A stretch of DNA of 64,000 bases from Thraustochytrium sp. TN22. Its lineage: Eukaryota > Sar > Bigyra > Thraustochytrida > Thraustochytriidae. The notes below the pieces were generated by a model. The model was given only the letters and a program-made list of their open reading frames with translations. It ran no database searches and was not told where the DNA came from. Below, one piece after another: positions 37,281 to 46,035 of the stretch. How positions within the stretch are numbered: position 1 is the first letter of the stretch; each line of letters starts with the position of its first letter. A program made the position numbers and the translations under genes. Where the stretch lies: the NCBI GenBank assembly GCA_013306675.1, contig JABLUY010000036.1:1-64000 (forward strand), read 5' to 3'.

Positions 37281-40100
37281 ATGACGGGCTTGGGCCTCGC
37301 GCGCGGCGTGGCGGCGCTGGCCGCGCTGGCGCTGGCGGCGCTGGCTGGGGCAGCGCAGGGCCAGGCCGTGGACGGCAACGCGAGCGAGTGGACGTCGGCG
37401 CACCGCGTGCTGCCGCCCGTGTACGAGACGGCGGCCATCGATGACTTCTTTGAGGTGTATACGACGTACGTGGAGGCGAGCGACTCGTGGATCTTCCTGG
37501 TGCGGCCGCAGAACACGGCCGGGCCCACTTTCATCAACGCGCACATTTACCTGGACACGGACAACACGATGAGCACGGGGTACTCGGGCAGCGCCACGTA
37601 CTCGATGCCGGCCACCGGCACGGACGCCTACGTGCTCATCACCATGGACTGGAACAGCCCGCCGCAGCTGGCGAGCGTGGGCCTGTACACGGGCTGCTCC
37701 ATGGCTGATGCGACCTGCTCGACGCTCCTGGCGACGCTCACGGGCGCGCTCGTGCCGTCGACGGCCTCGATCATGCCCAACGCGGTGGAGTTCGAGCTGC
37801 CCGTCTCGGCGCTCACGGCGAACAACATTACGGTGACCGCTACTGGCGACTTCAGCGTGGCGGCGCTCGTGGCGCAGTCTGGCTGGACCTTTCAGTCGCA
37901 GCCCGAGTACCTGATCGACTTCGCGCCCGTGTACAAGGGCATCGAGAATACGCCGGCCTGCGCGTTCGAGAAGACCAAGGCGGCCATCGTTTTCTCGCTG
38001 GATACACAGGACAACTTCTTCCAAGATAAGGCGTACCGCCAGCTCTTTCTCTCGCTGCAGGGCCAGCTCATGCAGGCCGGCATCGCCTACGATCGGCTCA
38101 CAGTGGAGGAGCTCCTCGACGTGAGCACGGCGTGCCAGTACAAGACCATCGTGCTCCCCTTTCTGCGGTGGGTCAACGCGACTGAGGCCTTTGCTATTCG
38201 CAAGGCCTTCTTCGAGCTCGTGCACATCTATGGCGTCGGCCTTGTCTCCATCGGCGACTTCGTGACCAACGAGCTCGCTGGCGAGGTGGCGCTCCCGGGT
38301 GACCCGTACCGTTCCATGTACATGGTCCTGGGTCTGGAGGATGCCTACCCGGTCTTCGCGAACGCCTCGGCCGTCAGCGTGTACGTGGCCGACGCGAGCA
38401 CGCCCTTTTTCGCGGACAAGACTCAGGGCCAGCTTCTCTTCGACTCCACCGCGGCTGGCACCTTCACCAACATGTACGTCCCCGGTATTCGCACGCCGTA
38501 CGATGTCAACGTGCTCGCCACGCAGGCCATCACGCTCTGGAACGGCACTGTGCAGACCTTCAACGCGATTCACACTATTGAATGGGAGAACAACCACTTT
38601 GGCGTCAGCAGCGGTCGCATGGTGCACTTCTCCACGCTCGAGGTGGCCGCCAACCGCGACCTCGTCTGGCGCGCCGTGGAGTGGACCGTCGGCACGCACG
38701 GCGTCACCGTCGGCTTGCAGATGACGCGCAACAACATGCTCTTCGTCTCGCGCAACGACATGGACCAGAGCCAGTACTACGAGCAGGCCGTCATCCTTGA
38801 GCCGGCGCTGCTGCCCCAGGTCATTGAGCCGTGGTACGGCAACTACAGCTTCGTCTGCTCCTACTACATCAATATCGGCAACGACAAGAAGGAAGGCGAC
38901 TACACCGACTGGACCTGGGCCAAGGCGCTCTACGATCAGTACATTGCCCTGGAGAACGAGATTGGCTCGCACTCCTTCACGCACCCGGATGACATCAACC
39001 TGCTCTCGGACGCCGAGCTTGCGTTCCAGTTCTACACGGCCATGGAGTACACGAAGGGGAACCTCTCGCTTTCGCGCATTGCCGCGGCGCAGCCCGGTGC
39101 CACCGAGTCGCTCGCAACGCTGCTCAAGCTCGAGCCCTACTTTGCTGAGACCTACTTTTCCGGCGGCTATGCCGGCGTCGGCGCCGGTTACCCGGGCGCC
39201 TTCGGCTACATTGACACGACCAGCACCATGGTCTATATGGCGCCCAACCTCTACTTTGACTTCACCGCCATCGAGTTCCTCAAGTGGACGCCCGCCGAGA
39301 CCACCGCCTTTTGGTTCGCGCAGGTCGACAACGCCACGGAGAACGCCAAGATGCAGATCTTCCACTTTCCCGTCCACGACTACGCGCTCGTGGACTGGAA
39401 CGACGAGAGCAACACCTTCGACAAGGGCCTCTACCCGAGCACGCTGATTGAGCCGCTCATTGCCAAGGTCCACGACATGGGTGCTGAGTTCGTCACCGGC
39501 TTTGACTTTGCCGACCGCGTGCGCACCTTCACTGCGCACTCCATCTCCATCGTCGACGAGGGCAGCGACACGTACCTGGCCACCGTCTCTTCCACCGTCG
39601 CCGGTCTCGGCAAGATGGCGCTCTCCGTCATTCAGGACGATTCCAAGGTCATCACCAGCGTCGAGAACTGGCCGGCCTTCAACGAGACCCGCATCTTCCT
39701 CCCGGAGGGCGGCGGCTCCTTCCGCTTCACGCTCGGCTCGGCCGCTGCTGCGCCCACTGCGCCTCAGATCATCAAGCTCGGCATGCGTATGACGCTCGTT
39801 TCCGCCGCGCTTACCGACAGCGACCAGGTTCTCACCTTCTCCGTGGCCGGCTCCGGCTCCGTCGAGATTCTCCTCCCTTCGGCCAACTCTACCGACATTG
39901 TCCAGGTGAGCGATGCCTCCTCCGCCACCATCAGCGGCGACCTCGTCACGCTCACCTTTTCCTACGGCAACCACACCGCCTCGGTCGGCCCCTCCTCGAT
40001 CCTCTCCGGCGGCCGCCTTCTCGTTGAGGACCCGACCGAGTCCACCTCGGCGCCCGCGCCCACCACGCCGCCCCCGACGCCGGCCCCCACCTGCCCTTAA
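37281..40100 (+). CDS. Secreted polysaccharide deacetylase-like protein (paralogue 3)
   Basis: 939 residues. It begins with a cleavable-looking signal peptide (G-V-A-A-L-A-A-L-A-L-A-A-L-A-G-A-A-Q-G) rather than the type II anchor of paralogues 1 and 2. The rest follows the same plan: beta-rich module, Rossmann-like region (about 220-370; A-A-I-V-F-S-L), NodB-like region with R-N-D-M-D (D493, D495) and G-S-H-S-F-T-H-P (H564, H568), and C-terminal beta-rich domain. The C-terminus ends in a Ser/Thr/Pro-rich stretch (A-P-T-T-P-P-P-T-P-A-P-T-C-P), probably O-glycosylated; it has no hydrophobic GPI tail. Catalytic Asp and His are conserved, while the Trp-Asp-Cys-Asp context is changed to Asn-Asp-Met-Asp. 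It is transcribed away from paralogues 1 and 2. Likely secreted or wall-bound; substrate unknown. Confidence 0.8.
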   Translation: MTGLGLARGVAALAALALAALAGAAQGQAVDGNASEWTSAHRVLPPVYETAAIDDFFEVYTTYVEASDSWIFLVRPQNTAGPTFINAHIYLDTDNTMSTGYSGSATYSMPATGTDAYVLITMDWNSPPQLASVGLYTGCSMADATCSTLLATLTGALVPSTASIMPNAVEFELPVSALTANNITVTATGDFSVAALVAQSGWTFQSQPEYLIDFAPVYKGIENTPACAFEKTKAAIVFSLDTQDNFFQDKAYRQLFLSLQGQLMQAGIAYDRLTVEELLDVSTACQYKTIVLPFLRWVNATEAFAIRKAFFELVHIYGVGLVSIGDFVTNELAGEVALPGDPYRSMYMVLGLEDAYPVFANASAVSVYVADASTPFFADKTQGQLLFDSTAAGTFTNMYVPGIRTPYDVNVLATQAITLWNGTVQTFNAIHTIEWENNHFGVSSGRMVHFSTLEVAANRDLVWRAVEWTVGTHGVTVGLQMTRNNMLFVSRNDMDQSQYYEQAVILEPALLPQVIEPWYGNYSFVCSYYINIGNDKKEGDYTDWTWAKALYDQYIALENEIGSHSFTHPDDINLLSDAELAFQFYTAMEYTKGNLSLSRIAAAQPGATESLATLLKLEPYFAETYFSGGYAGVGAGYPGAFGYIDTTSTMVYMAPNLYFDFTAIEFLKWTPAETTAFWFAQVDNATENAKMQIFHFPVHDYALVDWNDESNTFDKGLYPSTLIEPLIAKVHDMGAEFVTGFDFADRVRTFTAHSISIVDEGSDTYLATVSSTVAGLGKMALSVIQDDSKVITSVENWPAFNETRIFLPEGGGSFRFTLGSAAAAPTAPQIIKLGMRMTLVSAALTDSDQVLTFSVAGSGSVEILLPSANSTDIVQVSDASSATISGDLVTLTFSYGNHTASVGPSSILSGGRLLVEDPTESTSAPAPTTPPPTPAPTCP

Positions 40101-40675
40101 TTTCTTTTTCGCACGTCATCGCACCAAGGCGGAGAGGGTGGGAGAGGGCCGCAGGGAGCACGCATCTGAACGGGCGAGCGCCGACCTACCTAGCCCAGCA
40201 GGCGTGGCGAGTGAGACGTCCACCATCGTTTCACAGTGATTGAGCGAGCGGCACCCGAAGCACGTTCTCTTTGCGCCACCTGAAGCACGTTCTCTTCTTC
40301 GCTCGCCTCCCTTCTTCTCGCCTCGCCTCGCCTCGACCCAATGTCTGGCAGTACCCGACGCACGCTCTCTTCATCCACCGTTCGCTTCTCGACCCACTCT
40401 CGAGCAACCACCAGAGCACACTCTCTTCATTCGCTCTTCTTTTCTCTTCAACTCCCGCCCTGATTTTTCATTCCATCTTTGTTGTGATCATCCCAAGGCT
40501 TCTGTGTATCGTAAGGTTTCCTACACTTGTTTGAAGTCCTCTGCCTCAGCTGGTTGGCTTGTAAAGAGGTCGCGGCTCTAGCTAGCTTGCTAGCTTTGCT
40601 CGCTCGCTTGAGTCTTTGGGTGGTACCACCTGATACCATGGTACAGTTTCTTCTTCGGTCATCGTCGTGGTTACC
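40101..40675. other. Convergent intergenic with degenerate CACGTTCTCTTC repeats
   Basis: Lies between two convergent stops, so it contains two 3' UTRs. Four degenerate copies of a GAAGCACGTTCTCTTC-like unit occur at about 40255-40440, interspersed with pyrimidine-rich sequence, and an AGCTAGCTTGCTAGC patch lies at about 40577-40595. The region is much less GC-rich than the genes. No gene. Confidence 0.6.
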
Positions 40676-41188
40676 TTACACTGACGCGTGCGCAACGTGA
40701 ATGCTCCCCGCCTCGGGGCCAGAGGCGATCGCCTTGCCCATCACGGTCTTGTCCTGGTGGACCACCTGCGTCTGCGCACTGCGCAGACACATGTAGGCCA
40801 GCACGGCGGACGCGGACGCAAGGCCAAGCGTGCCGAGCACCGCGCCAAGGATGAAGTGCAGGCGAGCCGCGCGCTCACCTGCGGAGGGTGCCGCCGCCGA
40901 TCGGAGGGCGCCGCTACAGTCCTCAAATGAAGCCACGCAGACCCCGCGCGCCTCGTCCAGAAGCTCGCCCGCGGGGCAGTAGCACCCAGGTTTGCAGCTC
41001 TTGTTGCAAAAGACGTCCTCGCCGTAGTTCGCGCACGTCTTGGGGCACGGTGACCCGCACAGCTTGTACTCAAATCCCTCGGGGCACGCCGTCGCCTCAA
41101 AGATGGCCCCGGTTCCCTCGGCGCGCGCCCCGCACATCGACGCCAGCACCAGCAGGCCCGCCAGCAGCTGCTTGACCCCGCCCATCAT
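40676..41188 (-). CDS. Type I membrane protein with one TIL (trypsin inhibitor-like) domain
   Basis: 170 residues. Signal peptide (L-L-A-G-L-L-V-L-A-S-M-C-G-A-R-A) about 1-23; a ten-Cys module (about 35-92) with the spacing of the TIL domain: C-P-E-G, C-G-S-P-C, C-N-K-S-C-K-P-G-C-Y-C-P-A-G and terminal C-V-A-S-F-E-D-C; one membrane span at about 112-134 (F-I-L-G-A-V-L-G-T-L-G-L-A-S-A-S-A-V); and a short cytosolic tail. TIL domains occur in serine protease inhibitors and in adhesion proteins such as mucins and zonadhesin. A single membrane-tethered TIL could be a surface protease inhibitor or an adhesion module. Two ATGs in a row (41188, 41185). Convergent with the secreted deacetylase. Confidence 0.85.
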   Translation of the reverse strand: MMGGVKQLLAGLLVLASMCGARAEGTGAIFEATACPEGFEYKLCGSPCPKTCANYGEDVFCNKSCKPGCYCPAGELLDEARGVCVASFEDCSGALRSAAAPSAGERAARLHFILGAVLGTLGLASASAVLAYMCLRSAQTQVVHQDKTVMGKAIASGPEAGSIHVAHASV

Positions 41189-41879
41189 CTCGCCCAGGCT
41201 CGCGATTCGCCCCGCCTCGACCCGCTCCGCTACCGCCAGGCTGCCTCAGGCTCGCGCCGCGCAGTTCCGCGCGCCCCTGCCCACGCGCGCACTGCGCCGC
41301 ACTGCGCTGCACTGCCGCATTCATCCTCTCGCGGCACGCCGCTGCCACCGGCGAACGGATGGGTGCCACTCGAGTGGCCCCGCCTCGCGCCCGCCTCGCC
41401 GCCCGCGAGCAGCCTTGCCCAGGCGGCCGGCCGCGGCAAGAGGCCTCGCCTGCGCAGCGCAGCGCAGCGCAGCGAGAGCGCGACGCAGGCGCCGCCCCCT
41501 CCGCGCGCGGCTCGGAGCCCGGAGAGCGCCGCGTGCCTCGCTCCGAGCTGCGGCGGCGCCATGGCCATGGCCAGGACGGCCTCAACGCCTCTAGAGGATG
41601 CGCGCTCTCGCTCATGTCAGGCTCTCCAAGGCGTCAGGCAGAGTCGTTAGCGGCCGAGCGCGCGGCGGAGCGCGGCGCGGGCGCGGCGGCGCGAGGCGCG
41701 AGCGGGCGCGCGGCGGCGGCGGAGCGGCAGCGCGCGCGCGGCGCGGAGCGGAGCGGAGCGGGCGGGCGGGCGGCCAGCGGCCGACCTGCGAGGCGGCTCG
41801 AGGCGTCGCGGCCGCGCGGCGCTGCGCGGCGCTGCGCGCGAGCGCGAGCGCGAGCGCGAGCGCGCGGGGCGGCGGGAGG
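41189..41879. other. Divergent intergenic, TIL protein / CFAP53-like
   Basis: 691 bp, strongly GC-rich from about 41640. GCGGC/GCGCGGC tracts at about 41674-41745 and a (GAGCGC)n run at about 41838-41865, ending 15 bp before the CFAP53-like ATG. It should contain both promoters. No gene. Confidence 0.5.
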
Positions 41880-43358
41880 ATGGACGGGCTGCGCGCGACG
41901 ACGCGCAAGGTGCCGGCGGACTTCTCGATCCTGAAGCGGCGCGAGGGAGAGGAGAGGCGCGCGCACCTGCAGGCCGGGCTGCGGCAGGTGGAGCGGTACA
42001 CGGACCTGGCGAAATGGGAGAAGAAGTCGGAGGCGGCCATGGCGCGGCAGCGCATCCGGCGCGGCGTGCAGCAGCGCACGGCGGAGTACGAGGAGGACCT
42101 GAACCGGAGACGACGCGCGCTGGCGGACCTGCTGCAGCGCGAGCGTGAGCAGCTGGAGGAGGAGTTTCGCAACAGCTTCGAGACGCCGGACCAGCGCAGG
42201 GCGCGCATGGCGGAGCGCGCGTACAAGCTCAAGGCGGAGCGCGAGGCGAGCCGACAGGCGCTGGCCATGAAGTGCCTGGAGCAGCGCGAGCGGCTGGCCC
42301 AGGACGAGATGCGCCTGCAGCAGTCCAAGATGCGCACGCTCAAGGTGACGCGCGACCGTGCGCAGCAGGTGGACGAGCGGCGCGCGCAGGAGGAGGCGCG
42401 CCGCCGCGAGGATGAGGAGTTCGCGCGCGAGTGGCACGCCAGTATTGAGGAGAAGCGCGCTCGCGAGGAGCGCGAGCGCCGCGAAGCCGCCCTGCGCAAC
42501 GAAGACATGCGGTCGACGCTGGACGACCAGGTCGCCATGCTGCAGCAGCGCCGCCAGGCCGAGGCCGACGACCTCGAGGCGCGCCGCGCGCAGTGGCGCT
42601 CGCAATGGCGCGAGGAGGAGCGCCAGGAGCGCCAGGCACTTGTGGACCGCGAGGAGGAGCAGCGACTCGCGCGCGTCGCCGTGCAGCGCGCCAACCTGGA
42701 GCGCGCCGAGAAGCGCGCCTCCGAGAAGGCCGTTGAGCAGCAGCTTGACAAGTACCTCCTGCAACAGCAGCTTGACAAGGACCGCGCCGCCGACGAGGAG
42801 CACCGTGCCAAGCAGGCCGCCATGCGCGCCGCCGCACGCGACTACCAGGCCCACCTGCGCGAGCTCGCCATCAAGGAGGCCCGCGACGAGAGCGACCTTG
42901 AGCGCATCCGCTTCGAGGAGAGCGAGAAGGTCTGGATCAAGCGCGAGCAGCAGTGGGCCCGCGAGGCCGACCAGCGCGAGCGCCTCATGCGCGAGGTTGA
43001 CGAGACGCGCCAGCGCCAGATCGCCGACCGCCAGCAGCAGGCCTTCGACGAGCGCCTTGCCGACGAGGCTTTCATCACCGAGCAGCGCCGCCTCGACGCC
43101 GAGGCCAAGGACCGCCACGCGCAGCAGGAGCGCGAGGAGCACGATCGCCGCATGCTCAACCAGGACCTCTTGCGCGCCCAGATTGACGAGAAGGCGCGCC
43201 TCGCCGCCATCGACCGCCAGCGCGAGCTCCTGATCGATCAGCGCGCCGCCCGCTACACTGAGGAATTCGACCGCAAGATCGAGAAGCTCCGCGAGGAGGC
43301 CACCGCCAACGCCGACATGCTCGAGAACTTCCACCGCCGCAAGTTCGACTGGGCCTGA
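41880..43358 (+). CDS. CFAP53-like cilia and flagella associated protein (TPH domain)
   Basis: 492 residues, almost continuous charged coiled coil (Glu/Arg/Gln-rich). It belongs to the trichohyalin-plectin-homology (TPH) group. The N-terminal part matches CFAP53 (CCDC11) in order: R-Q-R-I-R-R-G-V-Q, Y-E-E-D-L-N-R-R-R-R-A-L, L-L-Q-R-E-R-E-Q-L, then E-T-P-D-Q-R-R-A-R-M. CFAP53 is an axonemal microtubule inner protein that also sits at centriolar satellites and is needed for motile cilia. Human CFAP53 is 514 residues, similar in length. The ATG at 41880 is the first after an Ala/Arg low-complexity leader. It implies that the organism makes motile flagella, for instance on zoospores. Other TPH proteins are possible but fit less well. 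Confidence 0.75.
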   Translation: MDGLRATTRKVPADFSILKRREGEERRAHLQAGLRQVERYTDLAKWEKKSEAAMARQRIRRGVQQRTAEYEEDLNRRRRALADLLQREREQLEEEFRNSFETPDQRRARMAERAYKLKAEREASRQALAMKCLEQRERLAQDEMRLQQSKMRTLKVTRDRAQQVDERRAQEEARRREDEEFAREWHASIEEKRAREERERREAALRNEDMRSTLDDQVAMLQQRRQAEADDLEARRAQWRSQWREEERQERQALVDREEEQRLARVAVQRANLERAEKRASEKAVEQQLDKYLLQQQLDKDRAADEEHRAKQAAMRAAARDYQAHLRELAIKEARDESDLERIRFEESEKVWIKREQQWAREADQRERLMREVDETRQRQIADRQQQAFDERLADEAFITEQRRLDAEAKDRHAQQEREEHDRRMLNQDLLRAQIDEKARLAAIDRQRELLIDQRAARYTEEFDRKIEKLREEATANADMLENFHRRKFDWA

Positions 43359-43475
43359 TCGATCTGGCCGTACATAACATAGAAACCATTCTCCCCTGTG
43401 TCGCCCTCCCACGCTGCGCCGTGCTCGCGCTCGCGCAGTAAGTTGTGTACGCCAGGCGCTGCTGCGCTGCACTGG

Positions 43476-43513
<38 letters not shown>

Positions 43514-44394
43514 TGCCTTGCGGATCCGCCTGCCAGCCAGCTCTAACAGGCCTACAGTGCAGCGCAGCGCAGTGTGTCTTCCTCCGCCAGAGACAACACG
43601 GTCGCTGGCATCCAGAAGACTGCAGTACTACTGCAGCCAAGTCTCACCCGTCATAAGCTACTCACCACATTCTTGACCCGCCGGCCTGCCATCTCAACTC
43701 ATGATGCAGCCGTCCGTCTCTCTGCCTCCAATGCATCTGACCTGATCTGATCTGACAAGACAGCCTCCGCTCCCGGTGCTGCACGGCCGCGGCTGCTGCA
43801 GCCTGCAGCAGGCAGTGTTCCGCCACCAGCACCGCACTGCGCGACCGGGTCGCGACTCGGACCGGGTAAGTTACCGGTAACAGGATAAGATAGTTCCATT
43901 CGCCGGTCGCCACGGGCGCAAACCGGACGCGGAGCTAGCTAGCCTAGCAATGAACTAAGTTAGTTGGCTCCGGAGCGCGAGAGTGGCGGGAAAACCGGGT
44001 CAACAGCGCGTCCAAGTCCGAGTCCGAGTCCGAGTCCGAGTCCGAGTCCGAAGCAGAGAGAGAGAGAGCTCAGACAGAGACAGCCTGAGAGAGAGGCAAA
44101 GATCAACCAGATCAAAGATCATCGCCCGGCCAAAGCAAAGCGCCTTCCCCTTCTCCCTCCCTGCGAGCGCGAGCGGCGGCGGCGAGCGGGCGGGCGGGCG
44201 AGCGCGCGCGGCGAGGAGCGGCGGCGCGGCGCGGCGCGGTCGGCGGCGCGGCTGGAGGGTGGAATCCTTGGGGCGCGCGGCCATCGACAGGGACGCGGCG
44301 CGGGACGCGGCGGCGAAGAAGAAGAAGAAGGCGAGCGCGCGCAGACGGCGAGCGAGGCCAGGCGGCGAGCGCAGAGGAGGGACGCGGAGGCAGC
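43359..44394. other. Intergenic with GGCA, GTCCGA and GA repeats
   Basis: 1.04 kb between genes on the same strand. (GGCA)n at 43474-43511, (GTCCGA)n at about 44016-44052 followed by (GA)n at about 44055-44069, and a GCGGC tract at about 44221-44253. AGCTAGCTAGC occurs at about 43931-43942. The half from 43940 is probably the promoter and leader of the PDCD4-like gene. No gene. Confidence 0.6.
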
Positions 44395-45720
44395 ATGGAG
44401 ATGGGCAGCGCGACGCGCGCTGCGATCCAGAAGGCGCACGCCAACAGGGCGAGCAAGGCCGGCGGCGGCGCCGCCGCGACCGCGGCGGGCGGCGGCGGCG
44501 CAGCGGCCAAGCCCGCGGTGAGGCTTGACAGGCAGGGGCTCAAGGGCAAGCGCGGGTGGACCAAGAAGGGCGGCGCCGGCGCCAAGTACACGTGGGGCCG
44601 CGCCGGCGAGGAGATGGCCGTGGACCCGGTGATGGACCGCAAGGATCCCAACTACGACAGCCTGGACGAGCAGGGCGAGGAAGATGCCATCTTCTCGGTG
44701 ATGGACGAGCACCGCGCCATGGCCCAAAAGGCGGGCATCAGCCTGCAGGGCCTGCAGGGCGGCGGCCACCTCTTTGGCGCGCCGCCACCGGCCGGCGCCA
44801 ACGGCGAGGGCGGGCCGGCCGGCCTGCCGGCCAAGATGCCGCTGGCCGAGTTCAAGCGCCGCGCCGCCGAGCTCGTGGTCGAGTACTTCTCCAGCGAGGA
44901 CGCCGAGGACCTCACGCGCTCCGTGGTGGAGCTGCACAGCCCCATGCTGCTGTACGACTTCGTGCGCCGCGCCGTGGCGCTCGGCATGGAGCGCAACGCG
45001 CGAGAGCGCGAGCTCGTCTCGGTGGCGCTGGCCGAGCTCCACGGCGCGCGCGTGCTGTCCTCGGCGCAGGTGGCCAAGGGCTTCGAGCGCCTCTTCGAGC
45101 TCGTCGACGACCTCAGCCTGGACATTCCCAACGCCAAGAAGTTCCTCTCGCAGTTCGTCGCGCGCGCCGTGGCGGACGAGATCCTCCCGCCCTCCTTCCT
45201 CAACGATCCTCTCATCCAGCACATTGGCGCCGAGGTCGTCGAGAACGCCAAGATTTTGCTCTCCATCAAGCACGGTCTCGTGCGCCTCGAGCACGTCTGG
45301 GGCCCCACCTCGCGTGCCTCTGTCTCGGACCTCAAACACGAGATCAAGCTGCTGCTGCAGGAGTTCGTGTCCTCCAGCGACATCGACGAGGCTTGTAACC
45401 TCGTCAAGAACCTTGGCGTCCCGCACTTCCACCACGAGGTTGTCAAGCGCGCCGTCGTCATCAGCCTTGACCGCCGTGAGCGCGAGCAGGCCATGATGTC
45501 CTCGCTCCTTGCCGAGCTCTCTTCCCGCGAGATCATCTCCGAGAAGCAGATGGAGATCGGCTTCCGCCGCCTCTATCAGGCGCTCCCCGACCTCGAGCTC
45601 GACGCGCCCGGCGCCGCCAAGATTCTCGACGTCTTCCTGCATCAGGCCGTCCAGGACCGTTGCCTGTCGCAGGCGGCCGCAGACTCCATCAAGCGCCAGT
45701 TCGCCGCGCGCCAACAGTAA
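44395..45720 (+). CDS. PDCD4-like protein with two MA3 domains
   Basis: 441 residues. The N-terminus (1-75) is basic and Gly/Ala-rich, like the RNA-binding region of PDCD4, with G-W-T-K-K-G-G-A-G-A-K and D-P-V-M-D-R-K-D-P-N-Y-D-S-L-D (the PDCD4 'DPNYD' block). MA3 domain 1 is about 145-265 and MA3 domain 2 about 305-430 (I-K-L-L-L-Q-E-F-V-S-S-S-D-I-D-E-A). MA3 domains bind eIF4A; PDCD4 inhibits its helicase activity and thus cap-dependent translation, and can shuttle to the nucleus. Plant homologues (ECIP1/MRF) have four MA3 domains, so two is the animal-type number. The ATG at 44395 is the first in frame. Downstream gene is convergent. Confidence 0.9.
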   Translation: MEMGSATRAAIQKAHANRASKAGGGAAATAAGGGGAAAKPAVRLDRQGLKGKRGWTKKGGAGAKYTWGRAGEEMAVDPVMDRKDPNYDSLDEQGEEDAIFSVMDEHRAMAQKAGISLQGLQGGGHLFGAPPPAGANGEGGPAGLPAKMPLAEFKRRAAELVVEYFSSEDAEDLTRSVVELHSPMLLYDFVRRAVALGMERNARERELVSVALAELHGARVLSSAQVAKGFERLFELVDDLSLDIPNAKKFLSQFVARAVADEILPPSFLNDPLIQHIGAEVVENAKILLSIKHGLVRLEHVWGPTSRASVSDLKHEIKLLLQEFVSSSDIDEACNLVKNLGVPHFHHEVVKRAVVISLDRREREQAMMSSLLAELSSREIISEKQMEIGFRRLYQALPDLELDAPGAAKILDVFLHQAVQDRCLSQAAADSIKRQFAARQQ

Positions 45721-46035
45721 TGTACCGGACGATGGATGCTCTGGCGCACTGGCGACCCCGACGCCCCCGCCCCCCAATCCCTTCCAGCCTGCCTATTCGC
45801 GGCCGGCCTCTCACAGCAAGGCTGGTTTAGCAAGGAAATGCATTTACCCTAGTGATTTTCTGTCGTCTTGAATCCTCCATGGAGGTGCTGGTATAACTAC
45901 ACCGCGCCAAATGCGATGACCCGAGATGCCCAATGGCTCATCCTGGCATGAGCTCAACGTGCACGCGTATTCACACACACCCACACACCATCACCAACAT
46001 CTTCTTTGTTTTCGCCTTCATCTTCACACGCACTC
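45721..46035. other. Convergent 3' flanks
   Basis: 315 bp between two convergent stops. It includes a CACACACCCACACACCATCACC patch at about 45970-45993 and is otherwise plain. It should contain both 3' UTRs. Confidence 0.5.

Noticed and set aside
37122-39974. 950-codon open frame antisense to deacetylase paralogue 3
   Set aside because: Shadow of the third-position GC of the real gene; composition (Arg/Val/His/Gly) and lack of domains match the other antisense frames.
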